Assembly: GCF_026914185.1 (NCBI RefSeq)
Contig: NC_070558.1
Location: 4,526,001 to 4,590,000, forward strand
Origin: Puccinia triticina
Taxonomy: Eukaryota; Basidiomycota; Pucciniomycetes; Pucciniales; Pucciniaceae
Length of the DNA: 64,000 nt
Direction of reading: 5' to 3'
This document shows positions 12,077-23,726 of the stretch, piece after piece. Below the pieces are notes generated by a model, which ran no database searches, was not told where the DNA came from, and worked only from the letters and a program-made list of their open reading frames with translations. Position 1 is the stretch's first letter, and each line of letters begins with the position of its first letter. The position numbers and the translations under genes were made by a program.

Positions 12077-12785
12077 TCATGCATCCTCAACACTCCAATT
12101 AACCACTCTAACACATATGATGGTCAGTTGTAACGGGAAGAGACTGACTAAGTTCATTTCTTGATCCACAATTTCAATCCACCCCACGCAACCGGCAAAA
12201 CAGTTCATGTGTACCTTTGCAACATAGACTGAACCAAAGGCGTGAGTGTTCTCGAATTCCTGAGCAAGGGGAAAGTGCCCTCGATGAACCTGCCAAGCTC
12301 CACGCTTGACACAAATGACCGGGAGACTTGGACTGGGGTAAACGACAAGTTGACCAGAGAAAAAGACTTGGGTGCAGAAGTCGTATAGGATCGCGGGGAC
12401 CGCTGAATGTGAAGATTTTAAAACTACTGTGTACTCTTGGTAGGGCGACATTTGAATTTCTTGAGAGATCTGATAGGACTTGATGCAAGTGATAATGTGA
12501 ATTGCGTCTCCTACTTGGCGGATGTGGGTTGGATTGGTATTAGAAAGGTGAATGTTACCGGCCACCTCAATCATTTTTGGGAGGCGTGTAGATGGATGGC
12601 AGTGGGGCTAACTTCAGACGCGATCTCTGCAAAAGTCGAGCTTAAATGGAATCAGGATGGGTGCAGCAACACTTCCACCGAAAGAGAACATAGCCTCATG
12701 CTGGCTATTCATGCCAGTCGCGCCTTTGATCCCCCAACAAAGGGAGACCTGCCTCACAATAGGCACATTTTGGGGCCGGGGTCTA
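12077..12785 (-). pseudogene. Decayed gene of unknown function
   Basis: On the minus strand, one frame reads well from about 12785 to 12622 (VPIVRQVSLCWGIKGATG, MFSFGGSVAAPILIPFKLDF) and stops at a TGA. A second frame carries the signal on (SEVSPTAIHLHAS), and a third from 12574 to 12077 gives a 165-residue open stretch with IHLSNTNPTHIRQVGDAIHI, QEYTVVLKSSHSAV, GQLVVYPSPSLPVICVKRG and KVHMNCFAG. The alternation suggests one gene with at least two frameshifts. The beta-rich pattern might be an OB-like fold, but that is a guess; no family is recognised. Confidence 0.4.
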
Positions 12786-13069
12786 CGTAATTCAGAACCA
12801 TGTTTGCCTTAATTAAATGCAGTCACATCACTGCGGCAGTCTGGCATTCTCCACTCCCCTTTCAGTGAAGATGTTTTCCTCCTTCTCAAAGCCTTGCCCA
12901 CACTTGTTTCCCATTATTTACCTTGATTTGTCTGGTCATAAATTGCTGTGCACACGCACTTTCCTTCTTCCCTTTCATCATTCAACACAAGGCTTGAACC
13001 AACGTCACGACTGGGTCTTGCGGGCACTTGCAGTCGGGCCCAAGAACCGCAGATCTGGTTAGACAAGTA

Positions 13070-13107
13070 TGTCCACCTTAACGTACGGCCGTCCATCAGG
13101 GTGGACA
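13070..13107. repeat. 38-bp imperfect palindrome, copy 5
   Basis: Arms TGTCCACC/GGTGGACA with a more diverged core (AACGTACGGCCGTCCATC). It marks the right end of the gene-bearing part; no further copies were found from here to 64000. Confidence 0.85.
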
Positions 13108-15790
13108 TCCATTGATCTCCCTTGATTTGTGGTGATCCTGTGGCTGGCTTTCTCTGTAACCCATGTTCTACTTAAACCTCAAAAAAAATCCGCGATGCAA
13201 CTGTGTGTGACAAACCTTCCTATGGCCATTGGCTGTCATTCAACTCAAATGAGCTCATAACAGCTTGGTTATAGGCGGTCACTTTGTGGTTCACTTCCAC
13301 TCGTACAAAGTTCAGCACACCCAACTTCCAAGCCGCTGATGAATCTTATTGTCATGAAAGACACAATGCCACAGGTTGAACTTGATGTTACCTGGCCGAA
13401 ACTAAAAATCCAAAGTCCAGGGTGACCACCCAGATGCACAGTTTGTGAGAACCATATCTGATCCACCTGTGAGTGAAGATCCCCCTTGCTGGTAGGACAC
13501 ATCATACATGCTGCTGGGTGTGACTGTCTTGTATTCTGAAGGGCCACAATCAAGAGCAAACCCCATCTCCCACTTGCAAGTGTGCTCTTCACCGATTATT
13601 GATGCACAGAATCAGGTGAGTTGGGGCAGAGGGGCTCTTTGTGAAAGCCACGGGCTCAAATTGCCTGGTGTCTATGGTCATTTAGGAAAACGTGATTCAC
13701 CCCAAAGAATCCATAGCTACACCGGTGACTGCCATAATCCGCTTGTGTCATATAAGTGCTCTAGAAGCTGTGCCAGCCGGTTTGCCCAATATGCTCAAAA
13801 TGCCCCTGGCAAGCGGTGGGTCTATGATTGAGTGCACCAGATACCCCCCACAAGTATTGATGGGTGCTACTCATGTTGACTTGACGGATGGCAACTGTCC
13901 CTTGGAGCAGCCACCAAGGGCTATCCCAAGTAGGAAAAATGTGTGAGATTAATGATGTTGGTTGCCTCTGAGACAGAAAGCACTCTGTAGGTGGTTGTGA
14001 TGATTGTGTGAACTGCGGGCAGATCTGCTTGCCCTTCTGCATGGCCGATGTCTACCAGAAAGGAGCATCCAAAGCATGGCTGATGGATGTCAACCAGAAA
14101 GACACATCCAAGGCGGGAATGGCACAAAGCTTCTCATGTAAAATGCAATTGACTTCTTCTGTGAAATGATGCTGCCATCTTGTGGCAGTTTACCTGAATC
14201 TAGGGACAGACAGATCCAGCATGACTCCACACTTTGGGGCAGAGGCTGCTAGATGATGGCGAGGCAGCAATGTGCATTGCACAAGTGTGAGATCATGGCT
14301 TCACTGGACCAAGCTCAGGGAGGGGTGCTTGAGAATGAATGCTTGGGATACTGATTCAACACTACAGAAATTGAAACAGGATCACATGCACTTGCTGGCA
14401 CCGGTGGGCATGAAGAAACTTCACTCTCCTTGTAACATTAGCCAGTGGAGACATGGAATACCCCCTTGTTTCCCATCTGTAATGTGGACAGCAATACCAA
14501 GTGCCTGTGAGTGCCACAATGCTTCCCCATAACACTGTCAGAGTTAATGTGCTACATCCTCTGCCCAGTTTGTTTTCTTCTGGGCCAGTGTGCCCTGTGC
14601 CAGTGGAGAGAGCGGTGTCTGTCATTCAATTATCCAACCAGGATTAAATCACAGCAGGATTTAAGCTACAACGGCAAAAAATCAGACTCTCACTTCAGCA
14701 ATGGGAATTGCATGCAAAATGCTCAACAAAACGCACAACACAGGCCGGGAAAGGAGATTTGAGGTTTCATTTGGGTGTGGGAATTCATTTGTTGGGATTC
14801 CATGTTGCCAAACAACTGCCAGTGTCCCTAGGTCTGATGTGTATGAAATCCTTCAACAATGGAGTAGACCTGATGACTGACACTTTCAATGTGGCCAAAT
14901 GTGGGGGAGCAATTTTTTCAGCTACCATATTGCCATCTTAGGCCCTCAGAATACCACCAGACATAAGCCACACAAGTGGCACAGGGGTGTTCATGCCTAG
15001 TCCCAAACCCCACTTCTCAAGTGAGAATTGATATGGTAGAAATTATGGTGTTTCACCCAACAGGAAAACATCCATGGCACTTCCTGGTCCCCGTGAAAAC
15101 CCCCTCTGACATCCTTCAAAACTAAAGGTGAAGCATGGCACATCACCAGTCATCGGTGGTGGAATATTCACCTCCTAATATGATGAACTTTCACCATCAT
15201 CATTTGCGGAGTAGAGACTGAGCAAATGGCAGTTGGTTGCGCTAAATGTGTGGCCAAACCCACGGATGGCTGGATTTACTTGCCACTGGGCACTTCAACC
15301 TCACCTGGCAGAAATCAATCCTGAATATTATCATAAGTCTGTCAGCAAGTTTGCGAAGTGATTTTGAGTTTTGGCAACTTCTGCAACCAGCCCTGCTGGT
15401 TCCAACAGCCAATAAGTACTAGAAGATTGTATATTGTACGAGTTGGTTGACATAAGGAATGTGATGAACAAGATGTGCATCCCAAAGCTCAAAACTCTCT
15501 GTCAATTCAAAATCTGCAGCTTTCTGAGCTGCACTGGTCTGCCAGGGTGATACAGCTATGTCAAACTTGAGCATACAATTAGGCAGTCAGGCAGTCACAA
15601 TTGGCTTGCACCCAACACTACATCAACATTGACACATGCATGAGTTGTACATGCTGCTACGGCTGACATTGCCCAGTGTTGTAGATGAAAGTCACGGTTT
15701 GGCACTCTCTAGAGGGTGCCACACTTTCTTCCCTGGTGATTGGTAGTACATAATATGGTATTAGAGCCAAACACAACTGGGTGATATTTT
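13108..15790. other. No supported gene
   Basis: Only short open frames with frequent stops are seen on both strands. A small tandem duplication lies at about 14045-14120 (GATGTCTACCAGAAAGGAGC and GATGTCAACCAGAAAGACAC). A TGGTATTAGAGC sequence at 15756-15767 resembles an initiator-tRNA primer-binding site but lacks LTR context. The rest is probably decayed repeat sequence. Confidence 0.4.
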
Positions 15791-15791
15791 T

Positions 15792-16514
15792 TGCGCATAT
15801 TCAATTAAAGTTAGGGCTATAACCACAAGTTGGCCATATTTGTATGCACATTCAATTAGACTTAGGGCTAGAACCACAAGTTGGCCGCCTTGTAAATAGA
15901 CTATATAAGGAGCCCTTCCTCCCCCCCTCATCTGAATTCAGCATGTGAACAGTAGCCACCAACCAACCAGTTGTTGAGGGACACAGGGACTGAAACAACG
16001 GGGGCTACCGTTACTCACGGAGGGGCTTGACAGTGAATGATAGGATTGATATTCAGTGAGGAAAAGAACAGCTAGTGAGAAACCGGTAGACTGTAGTAGT
16101 GGGCTGCTTGGTAGAAGAATATCTAAGTACAAGCATACAAAGACTACATAACGGGCTTCACCATCTCAACACCAGTCACTCATCATTTAACAGTGTGATC
16201 TCAAACATCCACTCACCCAACACCTGTGATCATAATCAGGTTCTTAAATAGCTTGTGTCATTGCACATCATCTACATTGTTTGATCTAAGTCTGATATAG
16301 ACTACTGCACATAGTGATCTCTATCAAGGTTTTTGCCACACCAATAAACAAATTTTGTTGTCAGAATCCTTGTGTAGTACAATAGAGGGGCAGGTCCTTC
16401 AAACCACCCGTAACATAAATATTGCTTAACTGCAATATCATATTTGTTATCTCCTCCTCACAGAACTGCCACCCTTCCCAAAAGGAGTTCTCACATCTGG
16501 CTTCCCAACAGTGG
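15792..16514 (+). mobile_element. LTR fragment with TATA box and primer-binding site
   Basis: The segment starts with two direct copies of a ~43-bp unit (15792-15835 and 15845-15886; ATTCAATTA...CCACAAGTTGGCC), then a TATA box TATATAAG at 15902-15909 followed by a pyrimidine-rich stretch. It ends CACA at 16495, two bases before TGGCTTCCCAACAGTGG (16498-16514). The Ty3-like element at 32 kb has the same arrangement: TATATAAG at 30630, then ...ACA, a two-base spacer and TGGTGTCCCAACAGTGG at 32197. I infer the promoter-U5 part of an LTR and the start of the internal region of a related, otherwise lost Ty3 element. The left LTR border is not determined. Confidence 0.45.
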
Positions 16515-16734
16515 CCCACAACCTTCAGAAGATCCACAAGTCACCTGATGAATCCCTGCAACCAATGCGAGCGGGTGGGTGGAGGGCAGCAAGGGGCAGC
16601 TCTGGAGACCTCCAATAGCCTGTATAAATGATGTAAGCGGGCTATTGAGTAGGTTGTTTCCAGTCTACATACAGGGATGAAATTCTGAGTGCATACAACT
16701 GGGATCAGGCATAGTGGTTCATTAGGGGGGTTCA

Positions 16735-16923
16735 CAATTGAATTTTACGAAAATTTGGAGCCAAATTCAAGGCACTTATGAACAAAATTTTAAAATTTTG
16801 GGGAAATGCACAGCAGCAGGTGTTACTGATCAACCAGTGCAGTTGATCAATTTTTTAAAAATATGTTCATAAACACCTTAAAATGGGTCCTAAAGTTTTG
16901 TAAATTTCAATTGTGAAACCCCC
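16735..16923. mobile_element. TA-flanked MITE (GGGGGGTTCACAATTG termini)
   Basis: The 189-bp element has terminal inverted repeats GGGGGGTTCACAATTG and CAATTGTGAAACCCCC and is flanked by TA on both sides (16733-16734 and 16924-16925). The inside is A/T-rich and codes for nothing. TA duplications and a run of G at the tip fit a Tc1/mariner-derived MITE. Ends of related elements occur at 42571-42576 and 43710-43715. Confidence 0.75.
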
Positions 16924-16925
16924 TA

Positions 16926-18507
16926 TTGCAATAACCCTGGACAAGGATTTCATGGACTGAATGAATGAATTGTAGCTCTCCCTCACAGTATATGATGCAC
17001 TGCGGGTCCAAGGATGTGTAAACTGTGCGCAAATACATACAAACTTTGTTGCCATGGGCGTTTATTGTCCGTTTCATTTTTATTCATACTGACACTGTTT
17101 GGTAACCTCAGGATGAAAGATTGAATTTTCATTCTCTATACAAGTGTTTATATCAACATGTTATGAAAGTTGGCCCATTGCCATATACATTCATGCTGAA
17201 GGTTCTATGAATCAGGTTGCAAGTCATAAACCAACAATATGCTTTTGCAAACGTCTTGGGCTGTAGGGCATTATTCCACTCTTGTCCTCTAGTTCTCCAT
17301 GTTTCACAGCCGCCTTGGATTAATTTAACATTTGCTGTCCAAGACCTGAAAGCAATGGCCATGCAGTGCACTCAAACACTGAAATGGCTGTTGGGCCTTT
17401 TGGTGGTGGGGCTTGTAGTTAGGGTGTTTTGGACAAGGTATTTCCATGTGCTGTAAAAATATTTTTGGACTGGATAAAGAAATTATATGGGGCATATCTC
17501 TGTCTGCAAACAAACTTCCAATCAACAGAGCCGGGCAGGAATCCTTGAAAAAATGCAACCAAACCACCCAACCAAAAAGCATGCTTCCTTGTGGACCCGG
17601 TGAAACTTCCAAAACAATTGAGAGCAAACCCAAATATTGCTTGCATTCAAGATGGCATAAGATTCTAATCAAATCTATGGAATAGCTCAAAATGTTGCGA
17701 GAAGGCTGACTGTTTTTCACTATACCCGCAATGGCACCTCAGTCCAAGTCTATTCCACCTCTTCCGGACTTATTCTTTGGAGGCGTTAAATACCTGTCAA
17801 TGCAAGCAGAGAGTGGGTAGGATTGTGAAGATTGGGGCTGGGCTCAGGTCAAAGTCATGCGCGGTACACAAGCGCACCATATATAACATCAACGCCCAGG
17901 GAGATTACCCCATCACCTCCTTCCCCTTTCAGATCTCAGAGCCCTTTTTCCCATCTTGGGTTAGCAGTTTTTTAGACATTTGGCTCTTTTTTATAGAAAC
18001 GTTCTTACAATTTACAACTCATTGACTAGCCTCTCATTTGAGAGTGACATCCCCATCACTTTTCAATCTTACTTCGAAGCCTCAGTAGAGCCTATCTATA
18101 TCTTTACCCAAAGTGGATGACTTGCGTTCAAGCAATAGACTTAATTTAGACAGTGAGAAACTTGTGTCCAAGCAATAGACTAAATTTAGCCACTCAGTCA
18201 ATTTAGACAGTGAGCATTTTTCTTTACCTCCCCTTTTTTGCAGTTGAGAGGTCTTTTGATTAAGAGATTTTATTTTACGTTATCTTCCTAGTTGTTTTAA
18301 AGCGGTCTATACCTCCTTTTTGGTTGAGAAGAGGGTCCACACAATCCCTTAGCCACTCGGTCATTTAGATGGTGAGTTCATTCTTCACCTCCCGTCAGGT
18401 TGAGAGTACATCACCCACAGGGATCTGATTAGGGGTTCTTTGGTTTGTATGCACATAGGAAGCACGATTTGCTTCAGATAATCTGTTAATCATCCAAACA
18501 GGTGGCA
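16926..18507. other. No supported gene; promoter-like leader near the right end
   Basis: Short open frames only up to about 17750. From 17870 there is a TATA-like CATATATAAC and a long leader without coding signal, containing two direct copies of CAAGCAATAGAC(T)TAAATTTAG separated by about 47 bp (18130-18195). It probably is the 5' region or LTR of the gag-like gene that starts at 18508. Confidence 0.35.
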
Positions 18508-20262
18508 ATGGTAGAGAAATCTAGTCAAACGTGTGCCGGAGCGGCTGAACGTAGCGGTGGTGAAGTCACCAGGAGGGATGATTCCTCACCTGTAGTCCTG
18601 GGTGCAGCCTCTGGAGCCCCGTTGGCCAATCCAACAAGCCAGGGCCCTGCCATAAGCGGTGGCAATGAGGACTTCATGTCCACAGAAGAAGGAGAAGAAC
18701 TGCCTTCTTTGGGTAAGTGCACTAGTCACTAGAGTGTTCCTTAGGTTTTTGTGCAATACAATCTTCAAAATCCATGCCTAAGAAATCCTTGTCCTTATTG
18801 ACTGTACAGGCAATAAGGCTCTGCGAACAGAGCATGCACAATTGGGTGCACCCGAGTTATCCTCAATCATAGCAATCCCTAGCCTCACAAAAGATCAAAT
18901 ATCTTACTTCACAAGCTCTGACCCTCCTCCTTAATAGCAGAGCGGGCCCATATCTTGGAGAAGATTAAGGACAGCCAAGCGGCGGGGGACTCCATTTTGT
19001 CTAAACACCTGATGACCATCTGGACGGGTTTAGATAACACATCCAACCAACCAACTAAACCTCTGCTCCCAAGATCTTCCTCTGCAACGCCCATTCTGGT
19101 CACAGTTGATGCAAGAGTGATAGCCAGCTTGGTCAACACCAAACAGGAGCACAATTTGATTCATGCAATTGGGGCAGTTTTGTCTCATCAAGACGTGGGA
19201 TTCACTCCCTACTTTGAAGAGAACATTAAGGCGCTTAGAGCACCAATCCCATTGACTATTTTCAACCTTGGTACGCAGTACACATTTATATGTTTTTTGC
19301 TCTCTTTTATTAAGTACAGGCCATTTATAACATGTCACGTTTGTTTTTTTGAATCAGCCTGGAAGAGAAGAGTTATCCTCGCTCACATCAACGGCAAGGA
19401 GTCAAAAGGGTCTGAATTGGACAAGAGTTATAAGGGACTTCCTTATCTGTTGGAGCTGCAATGGAACAAAAATCATAGGGGGTTCTACATTGCACTCCGC
19501 AATGTGTATGGCATGGGGTTATTTGTGGCAAGGTTGCTGGCGCACAAGGAGCACTGTGATGCAATTTCTTGTGGTGTTCATGGACTTTTGACAGCAATGT
19601 GATATGACATGGCCATCAGAATAACGGCTTTTGCCCACAGGATCCCCTCAAAAGATGGTTTAGCCATACAAGACATATCAGTCTGTCAATTGTTGTTGGT
19701 GGATCAATGTTACACGGTCGTGAGGACTTTTCATGAAGAAGGCTGGACCAAAAATTTGTATGCAGCCAGCCGTTGCACCAGCAATCCAGAGATGGGCAAG
19801 CCGTATGCGCCGGGCGCTCTTTGCCCTTTTGGTTTGAATAGGTTTGGCATGGTTAATATGCCAAACACTTTTTCTCACCCCACCTACGGGTACAGAGGCC
19901 AGTATGGCCACGGAAAACCTTCACACGCCTCTCATTACGGCTCTCAACAACACTATGAACATAATCCTGATTTCATGTACGGCACCAATCCCTTTTCCAA
20001 TGGCAGCCCCACTTTTCAAGAGACAATGCGGCCAGGCCGTGGTCACAACCGCAGCTTCCCCCCAGAGTTTCATAGGTCTTTCACAGTGCCAAACTTCTAC
20101 CGTTCCGCGGGAAACGGTTTCCAAAGCTCTTTGCCTTATGGGGAATCTAGAAAACAATTCAGAGGCCATAACAGCCCTCCCAGAAAGTACCTAGACAATA
20201 GGCCCCCAAGATTCAATGCGGCAAGTGGTGCAACAGGCCCTAGTAACATGCAGAAGAAGTAG
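18508..20262 (+). pseudogene. Spliced gag-like ORF with one nonsense codon
   Basis: Exons 18508-18712, 18938-19270 and 19358-20262 join in phase (donors GTAAGT and GTACGC, acceptors TAG/CAG) to 481 codons. The only defect is TGA at 19600-19602, inside a continuous reading HGLLTAM-stop-YDMAIRITAF; TGA would be CGA before a CpG-to-TpG change. The N-terminus is Ser/Ala/Glu-rich and the middle is helical (HILEKIKDSQAAGDS, YFEENIKALRAPIP). The C-terminus after the motif CPFGLNRFG is low-complexity and rich in Gly, His, Asn, Arg and aromatic residues (YGYRGQYGHGKPSHASHYG), as in RNA-binding tails. I infer a retroelement Gag-like or ORF1-like nucleic-acid-binding protein; no zinc knuckle or enzyme motif is seen, so it could also be a host gene. 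Confidence 0.5.
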
Positions 20263-21480
20263 GTTTTCATCCCCTCCACCCCCCTCTTCACTCTTTCTGC
20301 TTTCTCTCTGGGTTCTTCTACTCGTGAAAGAACCACCCTCATTTTTTCTGCGTGATTGTAGGAGTTTCTGGCAGGGGATTGTGATTTTTACGGTTTTAAT
20401 CCTGTGGTTTTTCAGATCCTTTTTGTGATCTAATTGTATTTTTAAATTTGCCCTCCAGGTTGTCCCTGATTAACTGGGTTGAATCAGCAGCCGGCTGCCC
20501 CTGTTCTTGCTCCACCAGAACGGCCGCTGGGGGTACCGCCGCTGGTATGACATACTTGTATGGATTATTCCTTGCTCTCAAGGGGTTGGGTACCCAGCAA
20601 ATTGAGTTTTGGCAGGTCAGAAAGCCCCAAGGAAGCAGTCCCGGGTACTTGGGAGCAGGTGTTCAGATTATTTTTGGTATGTATTTTTCTCCTTTCTTTT
20701 GTGTCATTTGGAGGGTTGCAAAATCTCCAAGAATTTTATGAAGGGGCAAGAAAAAATCCCCCTGCTGGCTGGCAGCAAAAAAAAAGTGAAAAATCACACA
20801 TTTTAATTTGCAGTGCGCAAAGAGCCGTTGCAGAAGCGCGCACTGGGGGCTGGACGTCACAACAACAACCCCCAGAGTGCGCAAAGTCAGTCCGTTTGAC
20901 TATGTCAAAAGTGTTTCACACAACATAAATTTGACTTGCGGGGGTTTTCATGGCTTTCTGAACAGTTTTTACTTGTAATGGAACTGTGAAAGGCCCCTTC
21001 ATTGATCTGTCATCCTAATGTACACGCACATACAAAGGTGAAATTGGGGAAGTGGAAAAAAACTCACATGCATATGCATGGAGAAATTGGAAAACAAACA
21101 AACACAAAGAAAACTCACAAGCTCATATATGTTAAGAAGCCAGGATGTCTAGCTGAAATCTGGAACCACACACCTCCAAGCTTGACTTGAATCATATTTT
21201 CACCCTACTTTCATCCTTTTTTGGCTCAATTCTTGATGATACCGGCCTTCTTTGGGGAAATATGCTAATTCAGATAGGCCTTTCACATCATTCTAACGGG
21301 GGTGTACATGTCGTTGATCTGCGGGAGGCCCAAACTGTGATTTGTAACAAACTTACACACATGCACATGACAGTTATATAAACAAAGTGATAACAATGAC
21401 CACCTTCATGTGCATTTAAATAATATGAATTGAACCCCAAGAATTCATCTCAATTAACAAACAGTTCAAATTGAATTATG
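20263..21480. other. 3' flank of the gag-like gene, no supported gene
   Basis: Contains no coding signal I trust. A strong hairpin at 20838-20882 pairs GCGCACTGGGGG with CCCCCAGAGTGCGC (near-perfect, 19-nt loop). The rest is A/T-rich with short open frames. Confidence 0.4.
20838..20882. repeat. GC-rich hairpin
   Basis: Stem GCGCACT-GGGGG paired with CCCCC-AGAGTGCGC, with an ACGT-containing loop. It lies about 570 bp downstream of the gag-like ORF. No T-run follows, so it is not a simple terminator. Confidence 0.6.
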
Positions 21481-21499
21481 ATTTGATTGTGGGGTCAGC

Positions 21500-21830
21500 C
21501 TAAATGCACTCCAAACTTTTACTTTGTGGACTCCACATTTTTGGCTTTGGGGGGCCAGCACTCCAAAAAATTTGGAGTGCCTTGATTTTGTACTCCCAAA
21601 ACATGGAGTCCCCAGATGGGCACTCCATGTTTATTGGAGTACACAACTGGGTACTCCAAAATTGACCAAAATAGGGGAGTGCAGCTAGATGCACTCCAAA
21701 AAAAATGGAGTGCAAGCCCAAGCACTCCACCTTTTCAGTGAAGGATTTTGGCTATGCTCCAGCTGGCAAATACCAAATGGAGTGCATTGGGGTGCACTCC
21801 AAGTCTCCTGTTTTTTGGAATGCCCACAGC
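21500..21830. repeat. Cluster of CACTCCA/TGGAGTG dyads
   Basis: More than ten ACTCC or GGAGT boxes occur in about 330 bp, mostly as facing pairs (for example GCACTCCAAAAAATTTGGAG and GCACTCCATGTTTATTGGAG). Each pair forms a small hairpin. The spacing is irregular, so this is not a simple tandem repeat. It directly abuts a fragment of the TGACCGG hairpin satellite at 21837. Confidence 0.7.
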
Positions 21831-21836
21831 AATCAC

Positions 21837-21925
21837 ACCCCTTGATGACCGGTCTGGACCGGTCATTGAGGGGACTCACACAACTGGTCATCCAGAGGAC
21901 TCAGACCTCTCAATGACCCGCGCCA
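21837..21925. repeat. TGACCGG hairpin satellite, short fragment
   Basis: Contains TTGATGACCGGTC-TG-GACCGGTCATTGAG and the linker GAGGGGACTCACAC seen in the large array at 29185. About two units are present. Confidence 0.75.
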
Positions 21926-22100
21926 ACCGGTCAACATGTGTAATCCAAGCACTGTAGGGCCAAGTCAGTAGTGCGGTGGGGGACCACGCGCCAATACTCT
22001 GGTGCCCCAGGTTTCTTTACCTTTTACTTTTGATGCTTTTCTTTGAGTCTGCTTTTCACATCAAGTCTGAGCTTCCCAAAGCGGATATCCTTAGGACCCG

Positions 22101-22111
22101 GGTTTGAGTCC
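22101..22111 (+). promoter_or_regulatory. Pol III B-box-like sequence
   Basis: GGTTTGAGTCC matches the B box (GGTTCGANTCC) at 10 of 11 positions and sits in a T-arm-like context (CCGGG-TTTGAGT-CCCAG). The TGTTG microsatellite starts 21 bp downstream. A tRNA-derived SINE with a simple-repeat tail is possible, but no matching A box or full cloverleaf was established. Confidence 0.3.
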
Positions 22112-22131
22112 CAGTGGATGTATTTTTTGAC

Positions 22132-22551
22132 GTTGTGTTGTGTTGTGTTGTGTTGTGTTGTGTTGTGTTGTGTTGTGTTGTGTTGTGTTGTGTTGTGTTG
22201 TGTTGTGTTGTGTTGTGTTGTGTTGTGTTGTGTTGTGTTGTGTTGTGTTGTGTTGTGTTGTGTTGTGTTGTGTTGTGTTGTGTTGTGTTGTGTTGTGTTG
22301 TGTTGTGTTGTGTTGTGTTGTGTTGTTTTGTGTTGAGTTGAGTTGAGTTGAGTTGAGTTGTGTTGTGTTGTGTTGTGTTGTGTTGTGTTGTGTTGTGTTG
22401 TGTTGTGTTGTGTTGTGTTGTGTTGTGTTGTGTTGTGTTGTGTTGTGTTGTGTTGTGTTGTGTTGTGTTGTGTTGTGTTGTGTTGTGTTGTGTTGTGTTG
22501 TGTTGTGTTGTGTTGTGTTGTGTTGTGTTGTGTTGTGTTGTGTTGTGTTGT
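22132..22551 (+). repeat. (TGTTG)n microsatellite
   Basis: About 84 pentamer units with one short variant block at about 22325-22360 (TTTTG then repeated GAGTT). All long open frames here are by-products of the 5-bp period, which has no stop codon in most frames. Confidence 0.97.
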
Positions 22552-22601
22552 GCTCTGAAGTGAGGTGTGTGTTTGTGTTGTGTTGTGTCAAAGTTGGTGA
22601 G

Positions 22602-22982
22602 ATGTGGAGTTGAGGTGTGTATTGTAAAAGTTGCAGAGGTGTAAGTTGAGGTGTGTAGTGTAAAAGTTGGTGAGGTGTGTAGTGTCAAAGTTGGTGAGGT
22701 GTAAAGTTGAGGTGTGTAATGCAAAAGTTGGTAAGGTGTAAAGTTGAGGTGTGTAATGCAAAAGTTGGTGAGGTGTAAAGTTGAGGTGTGTAGTTTCACA
22801 GTTGGTGAGGTGTAAAGTTGAGGTGTGTAATGTCAAAGTCGGTGAGGTGTATTAAAGTTGAGGTGTGTAATGCAAAAGTTGGTGAGGTGTAAAGTTGAGG
22901 TAGGTGTGCAGTCTCAAAGTTGGTGAGGTGTGAGGTGTGAGGTGTGGTGAGTGGTGAGGTGTGGTGAGTGGTGAGGTGTGTG
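22602..22982 (+). repeat. ~38-bp minisatellite next to the microsatellite
   Basis: Degenerate units of the form AAAGTTGGTGAGGTGTAAAG followed by TTGAGGTGTGTAATGC, roughly ten copies, then a run of GGTGTGGTGAGTGGTGA. It probably grew from the same G/T-rich seed as the TGTTG tract. Confidence 0.85.
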
Positions 22983-23660
22983 ATTTACATTGAGCAGGGT
23001 GGACCAACTTTGACCCCAGCCAGGGGGAATTTTTACTCCTGCCATACCACATGGGAGTGCAAAACACAACCAATCAGTGTGTACATCACACAACATCAGA
23101 TGAACCACATACTCTCTGAGTATATACAGTAGTCACACATCATACACAATATGCTTAAATTCAGCTGGGTTTTAGACAACTCTGCCAAAAGTGAGATTTA
23201 CTAATGACTCCTGAAAGATTGACTAATGTCTTCTCTCTCATGACTCATTATGTAGTTTCCAAAAGGTGTTCATGTAACAAATGTTAGCAAGGGAATTCTC
23301 TTGATGAGACTTGCATTCAGATTTTATTTTAATGTGAAAGGACAAGCAGATATAAGGAAATTGATTGTGCTAGTCAAAAAGCAGCAATGTACTTCTAAAA
23401 TATGACATGCCTTCTGATGGAAACAAAGTATGATGTGTAGGGATCATAAAGAAATAATCAACCTACAGTTGTGACATGCTACTCTCTTGGGAATGCTTCA
23501 TGATAAGCATATGTGATGGGAAAGTTTGGCATCAAGGCCCAAGGCAGTTAAATTGAAATACACTCAAGGACAGGGAGAGATAAAGCCCAGGACAGAAAGA
23601 GCATATCTTTGGTCCTGCACAAGTCTTGTTCTTTTTTCAAAGAGCCAAGCAAGGTAAAAC

Positions 23661-23726
23661 ACTGTGGATATTTTTACTAATAAGCTATGCGGTTTGAATT
23701 CAAAATTAGAATATCTCTTAAGATGA
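23661..23726 (+). pseudogene. Possible Copia RNase H tail
   Basis: A 21-codon stretch reading TVDIFTNKLCGL then a Leu-rich end and a stop resembles the ADIFTK-L...L...L signature at the end of Copia RNase H domains. Upstream frames are broken. The surrounding 23.0-23.8 kb shows nothing else. Confidence 0.3.

Noticed and set aside
15756..15767. TGGTATTAGAGC as a Copia primer-binding site
   Set aside because: Eleven of twelve bases match the initiator-tRNA site, but no LTR end precedes it and a promoter region follows, so it is probably chance or a relic.
22050..22125. A complete tRNA gene
   Set aside because: Only a T-arm-like B box is visible; no acceptor stem or anticodon arm could be paired.
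22043..22836. Long open frames with CVVLCCVV or THNTTQHN repeats
   Set aside because: They are translations of the TGTTG microsatellite and its G/T-rich neighbour; the period has no stop codon and no gene structure is present.
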